Positions 8,786-18,446 of a stretch of DNA of 64,000 bases are shown here, piece by piece. The notes below the pieces were generated by a model. The model saw only the letters and a program-made list of their open reading frames with translations, made no database searches and was not told where the DNA came from. Position 1 is the stretch's first letter; the number at the start of each line of letters is the position of its first letter. The translations under genes and the position numbers were made by a program. The DNA comes from Clostridium carboxidivorans P7 (GTDB lineage Bacteria > Bacillota > Clostridia > Clostridiales > Clostridiaceae), in NCBI RefSeq assembly GCF_001038625.1, contig NZ_CP011803.1:1860001-1924000 (forward strand). The letters are read 5' to 3'.

Positions 8786-9433
8786 TTACTGTTTCTTAAG
8801 ATTATACATATTTCCATACTTATCTGTATTCTTTATAAATAATTTTATAAATTCATTTTTACCTACTGTAATTTCTGGCATAACATTTGTACCAGCATAA
8901 ATATCTTCAATGAATTCAAAACATATTCCATCTTCCTTACTTAAAGGATAGGAACCCTGCTTTTTCACATAGCACAATACATCTTTACTTAAATTTACTT
9001 CTGAATATATACATATTTGCAGTTTTTTCTCCCTTGAAAATAAACTGCCAAAAGACCTTAATTCTTTTATTTCATAGCATATTTTAGGAGTACCCGTAGT
9101 TACCAAAATTTCATTTTTACCATCATTTTGTTTTAAAAGTGTTATTTCATTTTCTTGTTCAATGGCAGGAAAAATAAAATATCTATACTGATTTATTTCT
9201 CTTATAGTTTCTACATAACCATTAAATTCTTTAAACTCTTCTCTAGTATACATTTTAACATTTTTTTCATTAATACTATCTAATTGAAAATCTTCAAAAA
9301 TGTCCATTTTTAGTATATAAACTATATCAATATCCTTTGGCCATCTCCATCTTATTGTAAGGGTTTTTTTATCCAAATTGTAGCTTAAATCTTGTATTTG
9401 TTGCTCTTTATTAGTAAATTCTATAAGCTTCAT
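8786..9433 (-). CDS. Beta-sandwich protein (paralogue of the 23769 gene C-terminus)
   Basis: This 215-residue protein shows no motif I can name. The sequence alternates short hydrophobic strands and looks like two beta-sandwich (fibronectin-III-like) modules. The segment LTIRWRWPKDIDIVYILKMD aligns by eye with LSLEWAWDEKIDKVLICYRMD of the protein at 23769. The second half also aligns (FIKLFIKNTD with MYVKLFFVDD). The two are therefore paralogues, and this copy lacks the acidic N-terminal extension. RBS GAGGTG precedes the ATG. The position immediately upstream of a GTPase gene is conserved between the two copies, so a role as a GTPase adaptor is inferred. Confidence 0.6.
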   Translation of the reverse strand: MKLIEFTNKEQQIQDLSYNLDKKTLTIRWRWPKDIDIVYILKMDIFEDFQLDSINEKNVKMYTREEFKEFNGYVETIREINQYRYFIFPAIEQENEITLLKQNDGKNEILVTTGTPKICYEIKELRSFGSLFSREKKLQICIYSEVNLSKDVLCYVKKQGSYPLSKEDGICFEFIEDIYAGTNVMPEITVGKNEFIKLFIKNTDKYGNMYNLKKQ

Positions 9434-9453
9434 AAAAGCACCTCTTTTTAATT

Positions 9454-10722
9454 TTACTGAAACATATTGTTTGAACTATCATTTTCATAAATATTAAAGT
9501 TCTTTATTTTATCCATATAAGAGGATTTCTTAGAATAGTCTTTTACATCTACTTTTACAGGTATAATAGTAAAAATCACAGCAATAACAATGTCTGCTAT
9601 ACACCTGTGCAACATCCCCATCCATGGTACATATAAAAATCCTGCTTCCATAATAATTCCTGCTGCAAATCCTGACAAAATTCCACCTACTAAAAATCCC
9701 TTAAGCAAATTTTTGTTATCAAATACTAAGCTCACACTTAAAGCTATTAATGCTCCTAAGAAAGTAATAAACATTACTCTAAGGAACTTATACAATGAAG
9801 AAGCTTCATAAATTCCGTATCTCTTATCTACAAGAAGCCTTTGCTGCCTATCCCTATATATTTTATTAAATACATTTTTTAAATCCTTTATTTCCTTTAC
9901 ATTATAGTAGTTTCCACCACTTTCCTTGGCTATTTCCTTGAGCATAGAAAAATTATTGCCATTAGACATTCCAATAGTATAAATAGATATATTCTTTTCC
10001 TTAAAAGGTTTTAGAGTTTCATCAAACTTCTTACTTAAATCATACGTATCCCCACCATCTGATAACATTATAACCATAGCATTTTTATCTTTGGTTTCTG
10101 AAGATTTTATCTCCTCATAAGCTTTTTCTAAAGCATCCCTCATATTAGTATTTCCTTTGGGATTTTGCATATCTTTTAACTTACCCGAAACTTCTTCCCT
10201 GCTTTGTTTTGTAACCTGACTCATAGGAATTATTTTTTCTGCAGTATCATCAAACTTATACATGGAAAATCTATTATTCTTATCCATGTTATCTATAAGA
10301 TTTAATGCTGCAGAAAATCTTTCATTGTTAGGATCTGTATTCTTCATACTTCCAGATGTATCTATAGCAAATACTATATCATCCGCCTTTTTAAATTTTT
10401 GAGCACTTATTTCATATAAAAATTGAAACATAGCTCCAAATACAAATAATCCAATTAAAGTGCATGGAATTAACAATTTAAAGGAAGTTTTTAAATAGTT
10501 ATTTTTCCACCCATCCCCATTTAATCTAGGACTTATCATCTCCCCTATAAGACACATAGTTCCTATACAAAACGCTAGTATTCCAAAATATAGTCCCATG
10601 AGAATAATTGAAGACATAATATATCTTAAAGAATTTAAAAGTATTTCTCCTAATATAAAACCAATTACACCTCCAATTAAACTCATTATAATCATAGTTA
10701 AATTTATTCTCTTCTCTATCAA
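9454..10722 (-). CDS. Membrane protein with central vWA (MIDAS) domain
   Basis: The probable start is a TTG at 10722 after a GGGGGG ribosome site. Two to three transmembrane helices (about residues 10-110) lead into a von Willebrand A domain. Its MIDAS motif is DTSGS near residue 120, with MLSDGGDTYD near 224. After the vWA domain (about residues 310-400) there are three to four further membrane helices (FITFLGALIALSVSLVF, LVGGILSGFAAGIIM). The vWA domain is flanked by membrane segments, and its side of the membrane is not certain. vWA domains bind protein partners through a metal ion. In this operon it probably scaffolds the GTPase/tubulin machinery at the membrane. Confidence 0.8.
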   Translation of the reverse strand: MIEKRINLTMIIMSLIGGVIGFILGEILLNSLRYIMSSIILMGLYFGILAFCIGTMCLIGEMISPRLNGDGWKNNYLKTSFKLLIPCTLIGLFVFGAMFQFLYEISAQKFKKADDIVFAIDTSGSMKNTDPNNERFSAALNLIDNMDKNNRFSMYKFDDTAEKIIPMSQVTKQSREEVSGKLKDMQNPKGNTNMRDALEKAYEEIKSSETKDKNAMVIMLSDGGDTYDLSKKFDETLKPFKEKNISIYTIGMSNGNNFSMLKEIAKESGGNYYNVKEIKDLKNVFNKIYRDRQQRLLVDKRYGIYEASSLYKFLRVMFITFLGALIALSVSLVFDNKNLLKGFLVGGILSGFAAGIIMEAGFLYVPWMGMLHRCIADIVIAVIFTIIPVKVDVKDYSKKSSYMDKIKNFNIYENDSSNNMFQ

Positions 10723-10765
10723 AAATTCGCCCCCCAACTAATTTTAATTATAAATCTTCCAATCC

Positions 10766-13111
10766 TCACTTAATTTCTGGCAACTCATTTATATCTATTC
10801 CATGAAATTCATATCCATTTTTCAAACAAGCTTCATATTTATCTATAGAATTTCTAATATAAAATATATCCTTAGCAGCAAATCCACCCATTAAATTTAA
10901 ATTTTCAATTCCACTTATTCTTTTCTCATGTACGTATCCTATTTTATAATTTCTAACTTTTCTATCAAAATCAAAAGCATATTTTATAAAATCACTGCTG
11001 TAATCTCCAAAGAAATATTTTTCTGCATAACTCTTTACATCATAATTCATTATATAAATCTTAAGTGCCGAATTTTCTCCTAAAATATCATAGAGTTTTC
11101 TATATATTTCATCTTTAGATAAAACCTTATTTTCCAAATTTCCTGTATCCACATTAGCTCTTTCGCTTAATTCCTCTTCAAAAGACTTTATAAAATCTGG
11201 TTGTGGTAAAATATACTTATTGCAAAATTCTATTAGTTTCAAAATAAAGTCTTCTTGGGTTCTTTTTATAATCTCAGAAGAATTTCCGAAATATTCTTCT
11301 CCAAAATAAAAATCTTCTCCATATTTATTTATAAGATTTTCTAATATATTGTCTACAACTTTTGTGTAATAGACCTTTATATTCTGCCCTGTATAACTCT
11401 GCTGTTTTCTTACTATTTCATCTTCATATTTAAGAATTATGCTATGAATATTTTTAGTTTTCTCAATATATTTGTAAATTTCTTTATGAATACTATTCAA
11501 TGCAGCTTCATATTTTTCTAAGATTTTTATAAAAATGTTTAATCTTAAAATGTTTAGTTTTCTTCCATATACTTCCATGGATAATTTTTCTTTTACCTTA
11601 TCAATATTTTTTCCTCTAGTAAAAATGTTTTTAAAACTAAATTCTTCTACAAATCTGCTTTCATATGTATTTTCAATTTCTTTCCTTAACCCTTCTATAG
11701 AATTTGAAAGAATCTTTTTTTCTTTTTTTATGTATTTAAAAACAATGCTTTCTCCATCACTCCAATTTAAAGCACAATACAAACCTAATTTGTCATTATT
11801 TAATACACTTTTTTCAAATAAAACACTAAATTCATTTTCAAAATTAATATCATTAAGTTTTTTATGAGCATATTCTATAAAATTATTATTGAAAAAATTT
11901 TCACATCTATCCCTATATATATCTTCTTCTATTTGTCTTAAATTAAGCTTTGAAAGCCTTTTTTCCAAAGACTTAGTATTATTCATCATTATACTGTTCA
12001 TATCATAAATTGTAACAGCTTTGGGCAAAACTCTTTCTATATTTAAACCTACATTATCTTCATCTAATTTTAAGATACTAACTATAGTTTCTTCATCTTT
12101 TTTAGAAAATTCTTTTAATCTTTTTATGAAGTTTTCATAAAAAGCTCTAACTACAGTAATAGCAATAGCCTTATTAGGTCTTTTTACTACTGCAAGTCCT
12201 GCTGAAACATATCTATTTAAAGAATCATCCAAACTTATATTAGCTTTAAATCTAGTATTATCATAATACTGATTTTCTGTATCAGAATAAGTTTCAATAC
12301 TCACATTTCTATTTTTTAATAGATTGATGTAACCTATTATATTATAATTGTTTTCCATAGACTTTTCTGGTATAAGGCCTTTTTCATTTTTTTCTTCTAA
12401 TACGTATGTAAGATAAAATACAGGTCCTTTTGCTTCCACTAAGAGTTCTCTTTCTTCTCCATATATTTCTATTTTTTCTCTAAAAGAAAATAGCTTTTTT
12501 TGCACATATTCTAATTCTCTAAAGAAGCTCATAGACATAGCCTCTGAAAGGAATTCATCTTCCACATCTTTTTCTTTTATAAGTATATAAAGATCAGCAA
12601 TTCCAAGCTTAAAAACTTCAAGCATTCTCTTTTTTACAAGCATAGTTATTTCAGGCAATATTACATTTAGAGGATCATCTGAAGTTGTAACTACAGCAAT
12701 ATTTATATTTTCAAAGGAATTAAACAACTTTCCAGAACTTAATATCTTATCCCTAACCATAGTTATTTTTTCATTTAAACAAGCAAGCATCTTTTTATTA
12801 CTATAAAAGTTGTCTCTTATATTTTTTCTTAAACTTTTTTTATCTAGGTCACTATATTCTATCTGAAAATTGAATACATTATCATCATCTTCAACTTTTT
12901 CCTTTAAAACATTCATAAAAACTATAGCTTTTCCATTATCCCAATTACATCTTATATTGCTGTTTATATGCTTTGAAGCATCTTTAACGCCATCTCCTAT
13001 AAACAAAAAAAGTATAGGATTATTTGCACTTCTTTGAGCATCTCCCATAAAGATTTTTCTATCTGCATTTAAAGAGTACTCCTCTGCAAAACTTTCTAAT
13101 ATATCCTCCAT
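10766..13111 (-). CDS. Large operon protein of unknown function
   Basis: This protein has 781 residues. The start is chosen at the ATG at 13111 (MEDILESFAEEYSL), because GGAGGG is ideally spaced before it. A longer frame upstream would run through palindromic sequence. The first 200 residues look alpha/beta (NPILFLFIGDGVKDAS, INIAVVTTSDDPLNVI, IADLYILIKEKD), a little like a Rossmann or tubulin-type fold but without the tubulin glycine signature. The remainder is long, charged and helical, with possible coiled coil around residues 380-620. I do not recognise a family. Its fixed place between the tubulin-like gene and a vWA gene suggests it is a structural partner of the tubulin-like protein. 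Confidence 0.6.
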   Translation of the reverse strand: MEDILESFAEEYSLNADRKIFMGDAQRSANNPILFLFIGDGVKDASKHINSNIRCNWDNGKAIVFMNVLKEKVEDDDNVFNFQIEYSDLDKKSLRKNIRDNFYSNKKMLACLNEKITMVRDKILSSGKLFNSFENINIAVVTTSDDPLNVILPEITMLVKKRMLEVFKLGIADLYILIKEKDVEDEFLSEAMSMSFFRELEYVQKKLFSFREKIEIYGEERELLVEAKGPVFYLTYVLEEKNEKGLIPEKSMENNYNIIGYINLLKNRNVSIETYSDTENQYYDNTRFKANISLDDSLNRYVSAGLAVVKRPNKAIAITVVRAFYENFIKRLKEFSKKDEETIVSILKLDEDNVGLNIERVLPKAVTIYDMNSIMMNNTKSLEKRLSKLNLRQIEEDIYRDRCENFFNNNFIEYAHKKLNDINFENEFSVLFEKSVLNNDKLGLYCALNWSDGESIVFKYIKKEKKILSNSIEGLRKEIENTYESRFVEEFSFKNIFTRGKNIDKVKEKLSMEVYGRKLNILRLNIFIKILEKYEAALNSIHKEIYKYIEKTKNIHSIILKYEDEIVRKQQSYTGQNIKVYYTKVVDNILENLINKYGEDFYFGEEYFGNSSEIIKRTQEDFILKLIEFCNKYILPQPDFIKSFEEELSERANVDTGNLENKVLSKDEIYRKLYDILGENSALKIYIMNYDVKSYAEKYFFGDYSSDFIKYAFDFDRKVRNYKIGYVHEKRISGIENLNLMGGFAAKDIFYIRNSIDKYEACLKNGYEFHGIDINELPEIK

Positions 13112-13130
13112 CAAAATCCCTCCAGTACAA

Positions 13131-13171
13131 AAATATTGCAAAGCAATATTTTTAGAGGACAATTGTCCTCT
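13131..13171. promoter_or_regulatory. Tandem palindromes between the tubulin-like and 781-residue genes
   Basis: The 77-base gap holds two dyads. AGAGGACAATTGTCCTCT (13154-13171) is a perfect 18-bp palindrome, and AAATATTGC/GCAATATTT (13131-13139/13143-13151) has a 3-base loop followed on the minus strand by TTT. The second resembles a weak intrinsic terminator or attenuator. Both would be transcribed in the operon mRNA and could set the ratio of the genes on either side. Confidence 0.4.
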
Positions 13172-13188
13172 GTCCTCTAAAAAAATAT

Positions 13189-16100
13189 TTACTCCAATTG
13201 CTTCTTTACCTCTTTTATCTTTGAAAACATATTATTGTAAAATGCATAAAGTTCATCACCATTTATAAGATCATATCTTCTCGTATCTAGTTCTTCTAAT
13301 GAATCTTTAACTTTGTTTAATAAAGCATCTACATTAGCTGTAAGTGTAACTGCTCCATCTTCCATGGAAAGTTCATCTTGCTTTTTATCTGAAGTTCTAT
13401 CTATGATACTTCTCTCTCTTTCATCCAAGCTTGTGTATTTCTTGAATATTGCTTCTAACTGATATTCTTTTTGTTTTAAAGTGTTTATAAAAGGTTCTAT
13501 ATTTACTTTACTGTCTTCACTGCAATTATAAACATACATTAAGCCTCTTTTTACTATGGTATCTGTATACATAGCTCTTAAAAAAGTATCCATATCTGCT
13601 TCTGACTTACTCATATTTTTTATAATATCTTCAAGCTTAGCTTTTTCTTGTAGTATTTCTTCATACTTTTCAACTTCTTTTTTTACAAGTCCAGCAAGAC
13701 GTGGAGTTCTCACTAAATTATTTTTTGCTTTTTCTTCGCTGCTGCTTTCAAAAATACAATACTGCTGTAAATTTCCGTTTTCTATAGGTTCCAATCCTTT
13801 TTCTAAAAGCTTTTTAATATCTGATAATGCTCTTTTTATTTCACCTACATTAGGTCTATCCCCTTCTAGGTTTAATGAATAATTTTTCATAAAATCCTTA
13901 ATGCTAAAGTCTTCAGTCACAATACATCTGTATTTTTCATTTATACTGTTTTCTGTATCAACTATACACCCAAGCTTTATAGCTCTATCAAATACATCTC
14001 TTACTTCATCATTATATTTTTTTACTCTTTCATTATAATAAGTTGTTCCCCAGGATTGTTCCGGTATAGGTGATGGTAAGAACACCCAGTTCCTATCTCC
14101 ATTTTGATATAAGTGTCTTCCTATACCATCAGTTTCAAATAAAGTTTTTTCATATACATCTTCATATTGTTTTATTGGAGTATATGAATATAAAGGTACT
14201 CCATTTTTAGTATTTAACCAGAATATCCTATTGGTTACCATACTTTCTTTTATATTTATTGAATCTCCTTTTATATAGGACTTTTTATATTCCTTAATAC
14301 CTTCAAGCACTTTTTTTGCATTTCTTGGTACTGACACCATACTCCATGATGGGAAATTAAGTGCTTCTGTGTTGCTCATATAGAAAATTGGTACTGCATC
14401 CTTATCTAATTTTGGTGCAATTTCATCCTTAACTATATTTATAATAGATTTGTCCTCACCGTATTCTAGTGTCAAGAACTCTTCCATAGATTGAGTTATT
14501 ACATCACCATATTCTTCAGACACAAAGCTTGAAATTGATCCTACTACATCTATATGAACCTCATCAAGCCATTTGTTAGATTCCTCTAAAAGTTTATTTG
14601 AAAATCTTCTAACAATATCATCTGCACTTTGCTTATTTACAATACTTTCTATATAATCCTTTAAATCAGGTACTTTTACTACTGTCCAGGAATAATTTCT
14701 TCCAAGAGCACCTTCTATTTCTTCACCTTTAACAAGAATTTCTCCATCATCTTTAAATATCTTGTTTAGTTCATTAAGTATTTCAGTATATATTCTATAT
14801 ATTTTATTGTTTAAATCACTTAAATCCGAAATTACTTTTCCATAAAACTCCATCATTCTAAGAGTTCTTTCTTCTTCAGACTTTAACATATACTCTTCAC
14901 TTTTAGCTTCTATATAATCATTTTTCTTTCCTTCTTTAGTAAACAAAATTGCCTTTCTAGCTTCTAGCATTTTGTCTTCTGCAAGTTCCCTTTTAAACTT
15001 TATCTCTCTTGAAATATTAGTTAATCTTTCCTGAAGAGATGCTACTTCTGTTTCTAAAGTCTTAACTACACAAAAGCTTTGATGAAACAATATTCTAGAT
15101 GCATAAAAAGGTCCTTTTTTAGGGTCTTTAAATATTTCATTTATAAGTTCTCTTGCACCCTTTACAACTTCGCCAGGATATTGAGTTTTTACCTTGTTAT
15201 ATTCATTGGTACATTCTCTTAAATATTCTTTCATCTCATCATCAATATTTACAGATTGTTTTTTTATTACATTATCATAGTTATACCTATCTCTTCCCTT
15301 ATAACCTGTAAGAGGTTTTCTACCCTGAAGTTCACTTTCAAATCTATCTATTACAGAATCTTCATCAAGTTTAAGCTGCCTTATAAAACGATCTGTTTCC
15401 TGTTCTGTAGGCATATTTTCAAACATGTATTGAATCTTTTCAAAAAGCTTGTAAGCAAGGTATGTAGTTATCTCTTCCAGTGGTAACACTGCTGAAGATG
15501 CTCCTATCATTACATACTTATAACCTGCCATATATGGTTTTGCCATATTGTCAGTATTCTGCTTTAAATTACTTATATAATCCTGTATAGCAAAAGCTCC
15601 ACCAGATTCTCTTACTTCATTGGATATAAAATTAACTATATTTTCTGCTGTAACATTCATACAGTAATCATAAGCATTGCTCATAGGTCTTCCATCTATG
15701 TTTGTAGCAGATATTAAATGACAAAGATTAAATGGAGGCATTGGTGAATCCACAGTCAATCTATTTCTGTACTGCTGTTTAAATCTTTCATGTCTATCTG
15801 CAATTCCCATAAGGTAATCTAATTCCTTTAATGCTGCAAATCCATTTTTTATAATATAGGATTGAGAGCTTTGGTTGTCAGAAGCCTTAGATAAGTTAAC
15901 ATCTGGTGTAAATAAATATCCCATTATATTAACTCTATCGTCACCTTTAACCCCTTTAATATTGTTTATAATTCCTCTTACTATATAAGCAATATCTATA
16001 AAGGTTCCACTTCCCGTTCCTCCTGAAAGTCCTGAAAGTATGAATACATGAAGTGTTTCATCTGTATCCTCTTGAAGACGTCTTATTTTTTTCTCAATAC

Positions 16101-16596
16101 AATCCACTATTTCATTGATCTTTGTAAATAATAAGAGTCTTCCTACCTGTCTTATACCACCAGCACCATCAGTTCCACTTTCTGCTGAAAGTTCAGGTGC
16201 TAACCATTCTTTTATACAATCATCTAATATATTTCTATCATTTAAAATGGATCTTATTTCTGCATTTGAAAGCATAACAAGCTCACTTTGAGGATCTAAT
16301 CCCACTCCACCATTTGCAGGATATCTCTTATTTTTTTCTCCTTGATTTGTTTCAAATCCCAAAAATTCAACTTTTTCAGGTTTATCCTTTCTAGTATTGG
16401 ATATTTTATCTTCTTCAAGAATAAATCTTTTATTTATTTGATATTTAAGTCTTAGCATTGCATCTATACCTGTTCCACCAAGACCTATTACAAGTATAGG
16501 ATTTGATATAGTTTCTATACGTATTTTATCACTTATTATACCTCCACCCTTGCTAACCTCAAGGTCTTGAAGATGCTCTCTAATTCTAGTATTCAT
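13189..16596 (-). CDS. Tubulin/FtsZ-like GTPase (Tubulin_2 family), 1135 residues
   Basis: The N terminus carries the tubulin-superfamily nucleotide-binding features. The P-loop-like VIGLGGTGIDAMLRLK is near residue 38, and the signature LSGLSGGTGSGTFID (GGTGSG) is near 192, spaced as in FtsZ/tubulin. The protein is far longer than FtsZ (about 350-400 residues). Its C-terminal 700 residues are charged and largely helical with probable coiled coils (residues about 480-620 and 1000-1130). Long tubulin-like proteins of this kind are predicted polymerising or switch GTPases found with vWA and GTPase partners. The ATG has a strong GGAGGAG site and lies 27 bases after the secreted vWA gene. The call is secure for the fold and open for the function. 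Confidence 0.85.
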   Translation of the reverse strand: MNTRIREHLQDLEVSKGGGIISDKIRIETISNPILVIGLGGTGIDAMLRLKYQINKRFILEEDKISNTRKDKPEKVEFLGFETNQGEKNKRYPANGGVGLDPQSELVMLSNAEIRSILNDRNILDDCIKEWLAPELSAESGTDGAGGIRQVGRLLLFTKINEIVDCIEKKIRRLQEDTDETLHVFILSGLSGGTGSGTFIDIAYIVRGIINNIKGVKGDDRVNIMGYLFTPDVNLSKASDNQSSQSYIIKNGFAALKELDYLMGIADRHERFKQQYRNRLTVDSPMPPFNLCHLISATNIDGRPMSNAYDYCMNVTAENIVNFISNEVRESGGAFAIQDYISNLKQNTDNMAKPYMAGYKYVMIGASSAVLPLEEITTYLAYKLFEKIQYMFENMPTEQETDRFIRQLKLDEDSVIDRFESELQGRKPLTGYKGRDRYNYDNVIKKQSVNIDDEMKEYLRECTNEYNKVKTQYPGEVVKGARELINEIFKDPKKGPFYASRILFHQSFCVVKTLETEVASLQERLTNISREIKFKRELAEDKMLEARKAILFTKEGKKNDYIEAKSEEYMLKSEEERTLRMMEFYGKVISDLSDLNNKIYRIYTEILNELNKIFKDDGEILVKGEEIEGALGRNYSWTVVKVPDLKDYIESIVNKQSADDIVRRFSNKLLEESNKWLDEVHIDVVGSISSFVSEEYGDVITQSMEEFLTLEYGEDKSIINIVKDEIAPKLDKDAVPIFYMSNTEALNFPSWSMVSVPRNAKKVLEGIKEYKKSYIKGDSINIKESMVTNRIFWLNTKNGVPLYSYTPIKQYEDVYEKTLFETDGIGRHLYQNGDRNWVFLPSPIPEQSWGTTYYNERVKKYNDEVRDVFDRAIKLGCIVDTENSINEKYRCIVTEDFSIKDFMKNYSLNLEGDRPNVGEIKRALSDIKKLLEKGLEPIENGNLQQYCIFESSSEEKAKNNLVRTPRLAGLVKKEVEKYEEILQEKAKLEDIIKNMSKSEADMDTFLRAMYTDTIVKRGLMYVYNCSEDSKVNIEPFINTLKQKEYQLEAIFKKYTSLDERERSIIDRTSDKKQDELSMEDGAVTLTANVDALLNKVKDSLEELDTRRYDLINGDELYAFYNNMFSKIKEVKKQLE

Positions 16597-16623
16597 AAAT
16601 TAACTCCTCCATATTTTATAATC

Positions 16624-18366
16624 TTACTTAGATCGGAACTCTACAACTATACTTTTTGATACATTATTTAAAAATACTGTTATTTTGTTTCCATTATACA
16701 TTGTTATATTTTCACCATTTTCAAGCTTTCTTCCTGATTTTTGTATAACACATTTTGATTTATTTAAAATTTCAAGACTATCATCATTTCTGAATATAAA
16801 TTTTATGTCTTCAGTTTCCTTATATTCTTCTTTAAGAGATAGTACTTCAAAAAGTGTAAAGCTTCCAACATAACCATCTAAATTTCTAAACTGTGGAGGC
16901 AACATTTCATCAGTATTCTCATCCTTTATATTTAATTCTACACGGCCAAAACCTTGAACACGCTTCCTTTTAACTAAGGCTAATGCTCCTACTATTAAAA
17001 TAGCTGCAACTAAAGCTGCAATACAGCCTAAAACTGCAGGTTTTTTTAACATACTAGTTTTTCCAACTGAACTGCCTGCCGCTCCATTATCATTACCAGC
17101 TAATAAAGGCGTACTTTCTCTATAAAGACTATTTCCATCAACTCTCACTTTAAGTTCATATTTTCCCTTATCTGGAATTGAATATTCTCCTTTAAAAACA
17201 CCCTCAGTATAATCCAAAGCTACTTCTTTAACTGAGTTATCTTTCATATTTTTTACTATGAGCTTTCCCTTCATATTTGTATAAAGTGCTTTATCTGTAA
17301 TCTTTTGTCCATTACTTGCAAGATAAGCTTCTACTTTTAACTTATCTCCATTTTTAGGCGAAGCTGGAGTAAAGTTTGCTTCTAACTGTAAATCATAATT
17401 GAATATATAATTTACTTTTATATTGCTGCCACTTACACCCTTAACCTTAACTGTCCAATCTCCTTCTGTAGGCTTTATAATTTTAAGCATTGAATACTTT
17501 TTAGATGTAGTAAAAACTGCATTAGAAGATGGTATATTAACTTCTGTGCCCTTTGGATCTAAAAGTTTTACTTCAACCTTTGAATCTGAAATCATAGATA
17601 TATTAGCTTCCATTACATTAGAATTAGGAATTTTAACTTTTAAATCTTGATATTCTCCATTGGCTGTAACAGTTCCCCCATCCTGAACCTTTAATTTTGA
17701 ATTATCAGCATATATATCTGTAAGAATCTTAGGGAGATCTGCTGCTGTACTAGTTATGTAATTTTTACCTTTGGTTTCATTTGACATCTCTTCAAGCTGT
17801 GTTTTATCTACGGTTCCATCATAATTAAGTCCTATGGTATACACAGGATATCCCTTATCCTTACAAGTACTTATTGAACTTTTTAAATCTTTTAGGGAAT
17901 CCTCTGTTTTTCTTTGAGGATCATTTTTACCATCAGATAATAATATTATTACTGGCTTATGATTTTTATCATGACCACTATTCATTAGATTTACTGCTTC
18001 TAAAATACCAGCACCTGTATCAGTTTTTTGTCCAAGAGGAATATTTAAAGCCATGTTTTTTATTCTTTCTTTATCATCATTTGAATTTATAGTATCCAAA
18101 TTATGTTCTCTAACTACATTATCTGAATAAGCTACAAGTCCAAATTTATTTCCTTGAACCTGTGACATATCTAAGAACATTTTTATAGCTTCTGTCCTTA
18201 TTTCTTCAGGATCACTTTCTTTCATAGAACCACTGGAATCTAAAACAAATACCACATCTAAATTTGAAGAAGTATTACTACTTTCCGCATTAACTAAAGG
18301 AATATTTCCTAATTGAAAAATTACTATAGCAGCTATAATTAAAATGGATTTAATTTTCCTTATCAA
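16624..18366 (-). CDS. Secreted/membrane-anchored vWA protein with cytoplasmic beta domain
   Basis: The start is a TTG at 18366 preceded by AGGAGG at 9 bases. A signal peptide (residues 1-28, KSILIIAAIVIFQLGNIPLVNA) leads to a vWA domain. Its complete MIDAS is DSSGS near residue 43, with ILLSDGKND near 142. Two beta-rich Ig/CARDB-like segments follow (about 235-420), then one transmembrane helix (about 442-465, LGCIAALVAAILIVGALALV) and a basic stop-transfer KRKR. The last 110 residues are intracellular and all-beta. The pattern IQKSGRKLENGENITMYNGN is vaguely FHA-like, but that is only a guess. The protein links the outside (vWA) to the cytoplasmic GTPases of the operon. Confidence 0.82.
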   Translation of the reverse strand: MIRKIKSILIIAAIVIFQLGNIPLVNAESSNTSSNLDVVFVLDSSGSMKESDPEEIRTEAIKMFLDMSQVQGNKFGLVAYSDNVVREHNLDTINSNDDKERIKNMALNIPLGQKTDTGAGILEAVNLMNSGHDKNHKPVIILLSDGKNDPQRKTEDSLKDLKSSISTCKDKGYPVYTIGLNYDGTVDKTQLEEMSNETKGKNYITSTAADLPKILTDIYADNSKLKVQDGGTVTANGEYQDLKVKIPNSNVMEANISMISDSKVEVKLLDPKGTEVNIPSSNAVFTTSKKYSMLKIIKPTEGDWTVKVKGVSGSNIKVNYIFNYDLQLEANFTPASPKNGDKLKVEAYLASNGQKITDKALYTNMKGKLIVKNMKDNSVKEVALDYTEGVFKGEYSIPDKGKYELKVRVDGNSLYRESTPLLAGNDNGAAGSSVGKTSMLKKPAVLGCIAALVAAILIVGALALVKRKRVQGFGRVELNIKDENTDEMLPPQFRNLDGYVGSFTLFEVLSLKEEYKETEDIKFIFRNDDSLEILNKSKCVIQKSGRKLENGENITMYNGNKITVFLNNVSKSIVVEFRSK

Positions 18367-18446
18367 AATTGTATACCTCCTACATATATAAAATTTCTAA
18401 TTTACATTTATAAATAATAACTTTATAATAATACCAAATTTCTACA

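Noticed and set aside
13112-13162. Longer start for the 781-residue gene.
   Set aside because: The extra 17 codons are palindromic sequence without RBS. The ATG at 13111 has GGAGGG at good spacing.
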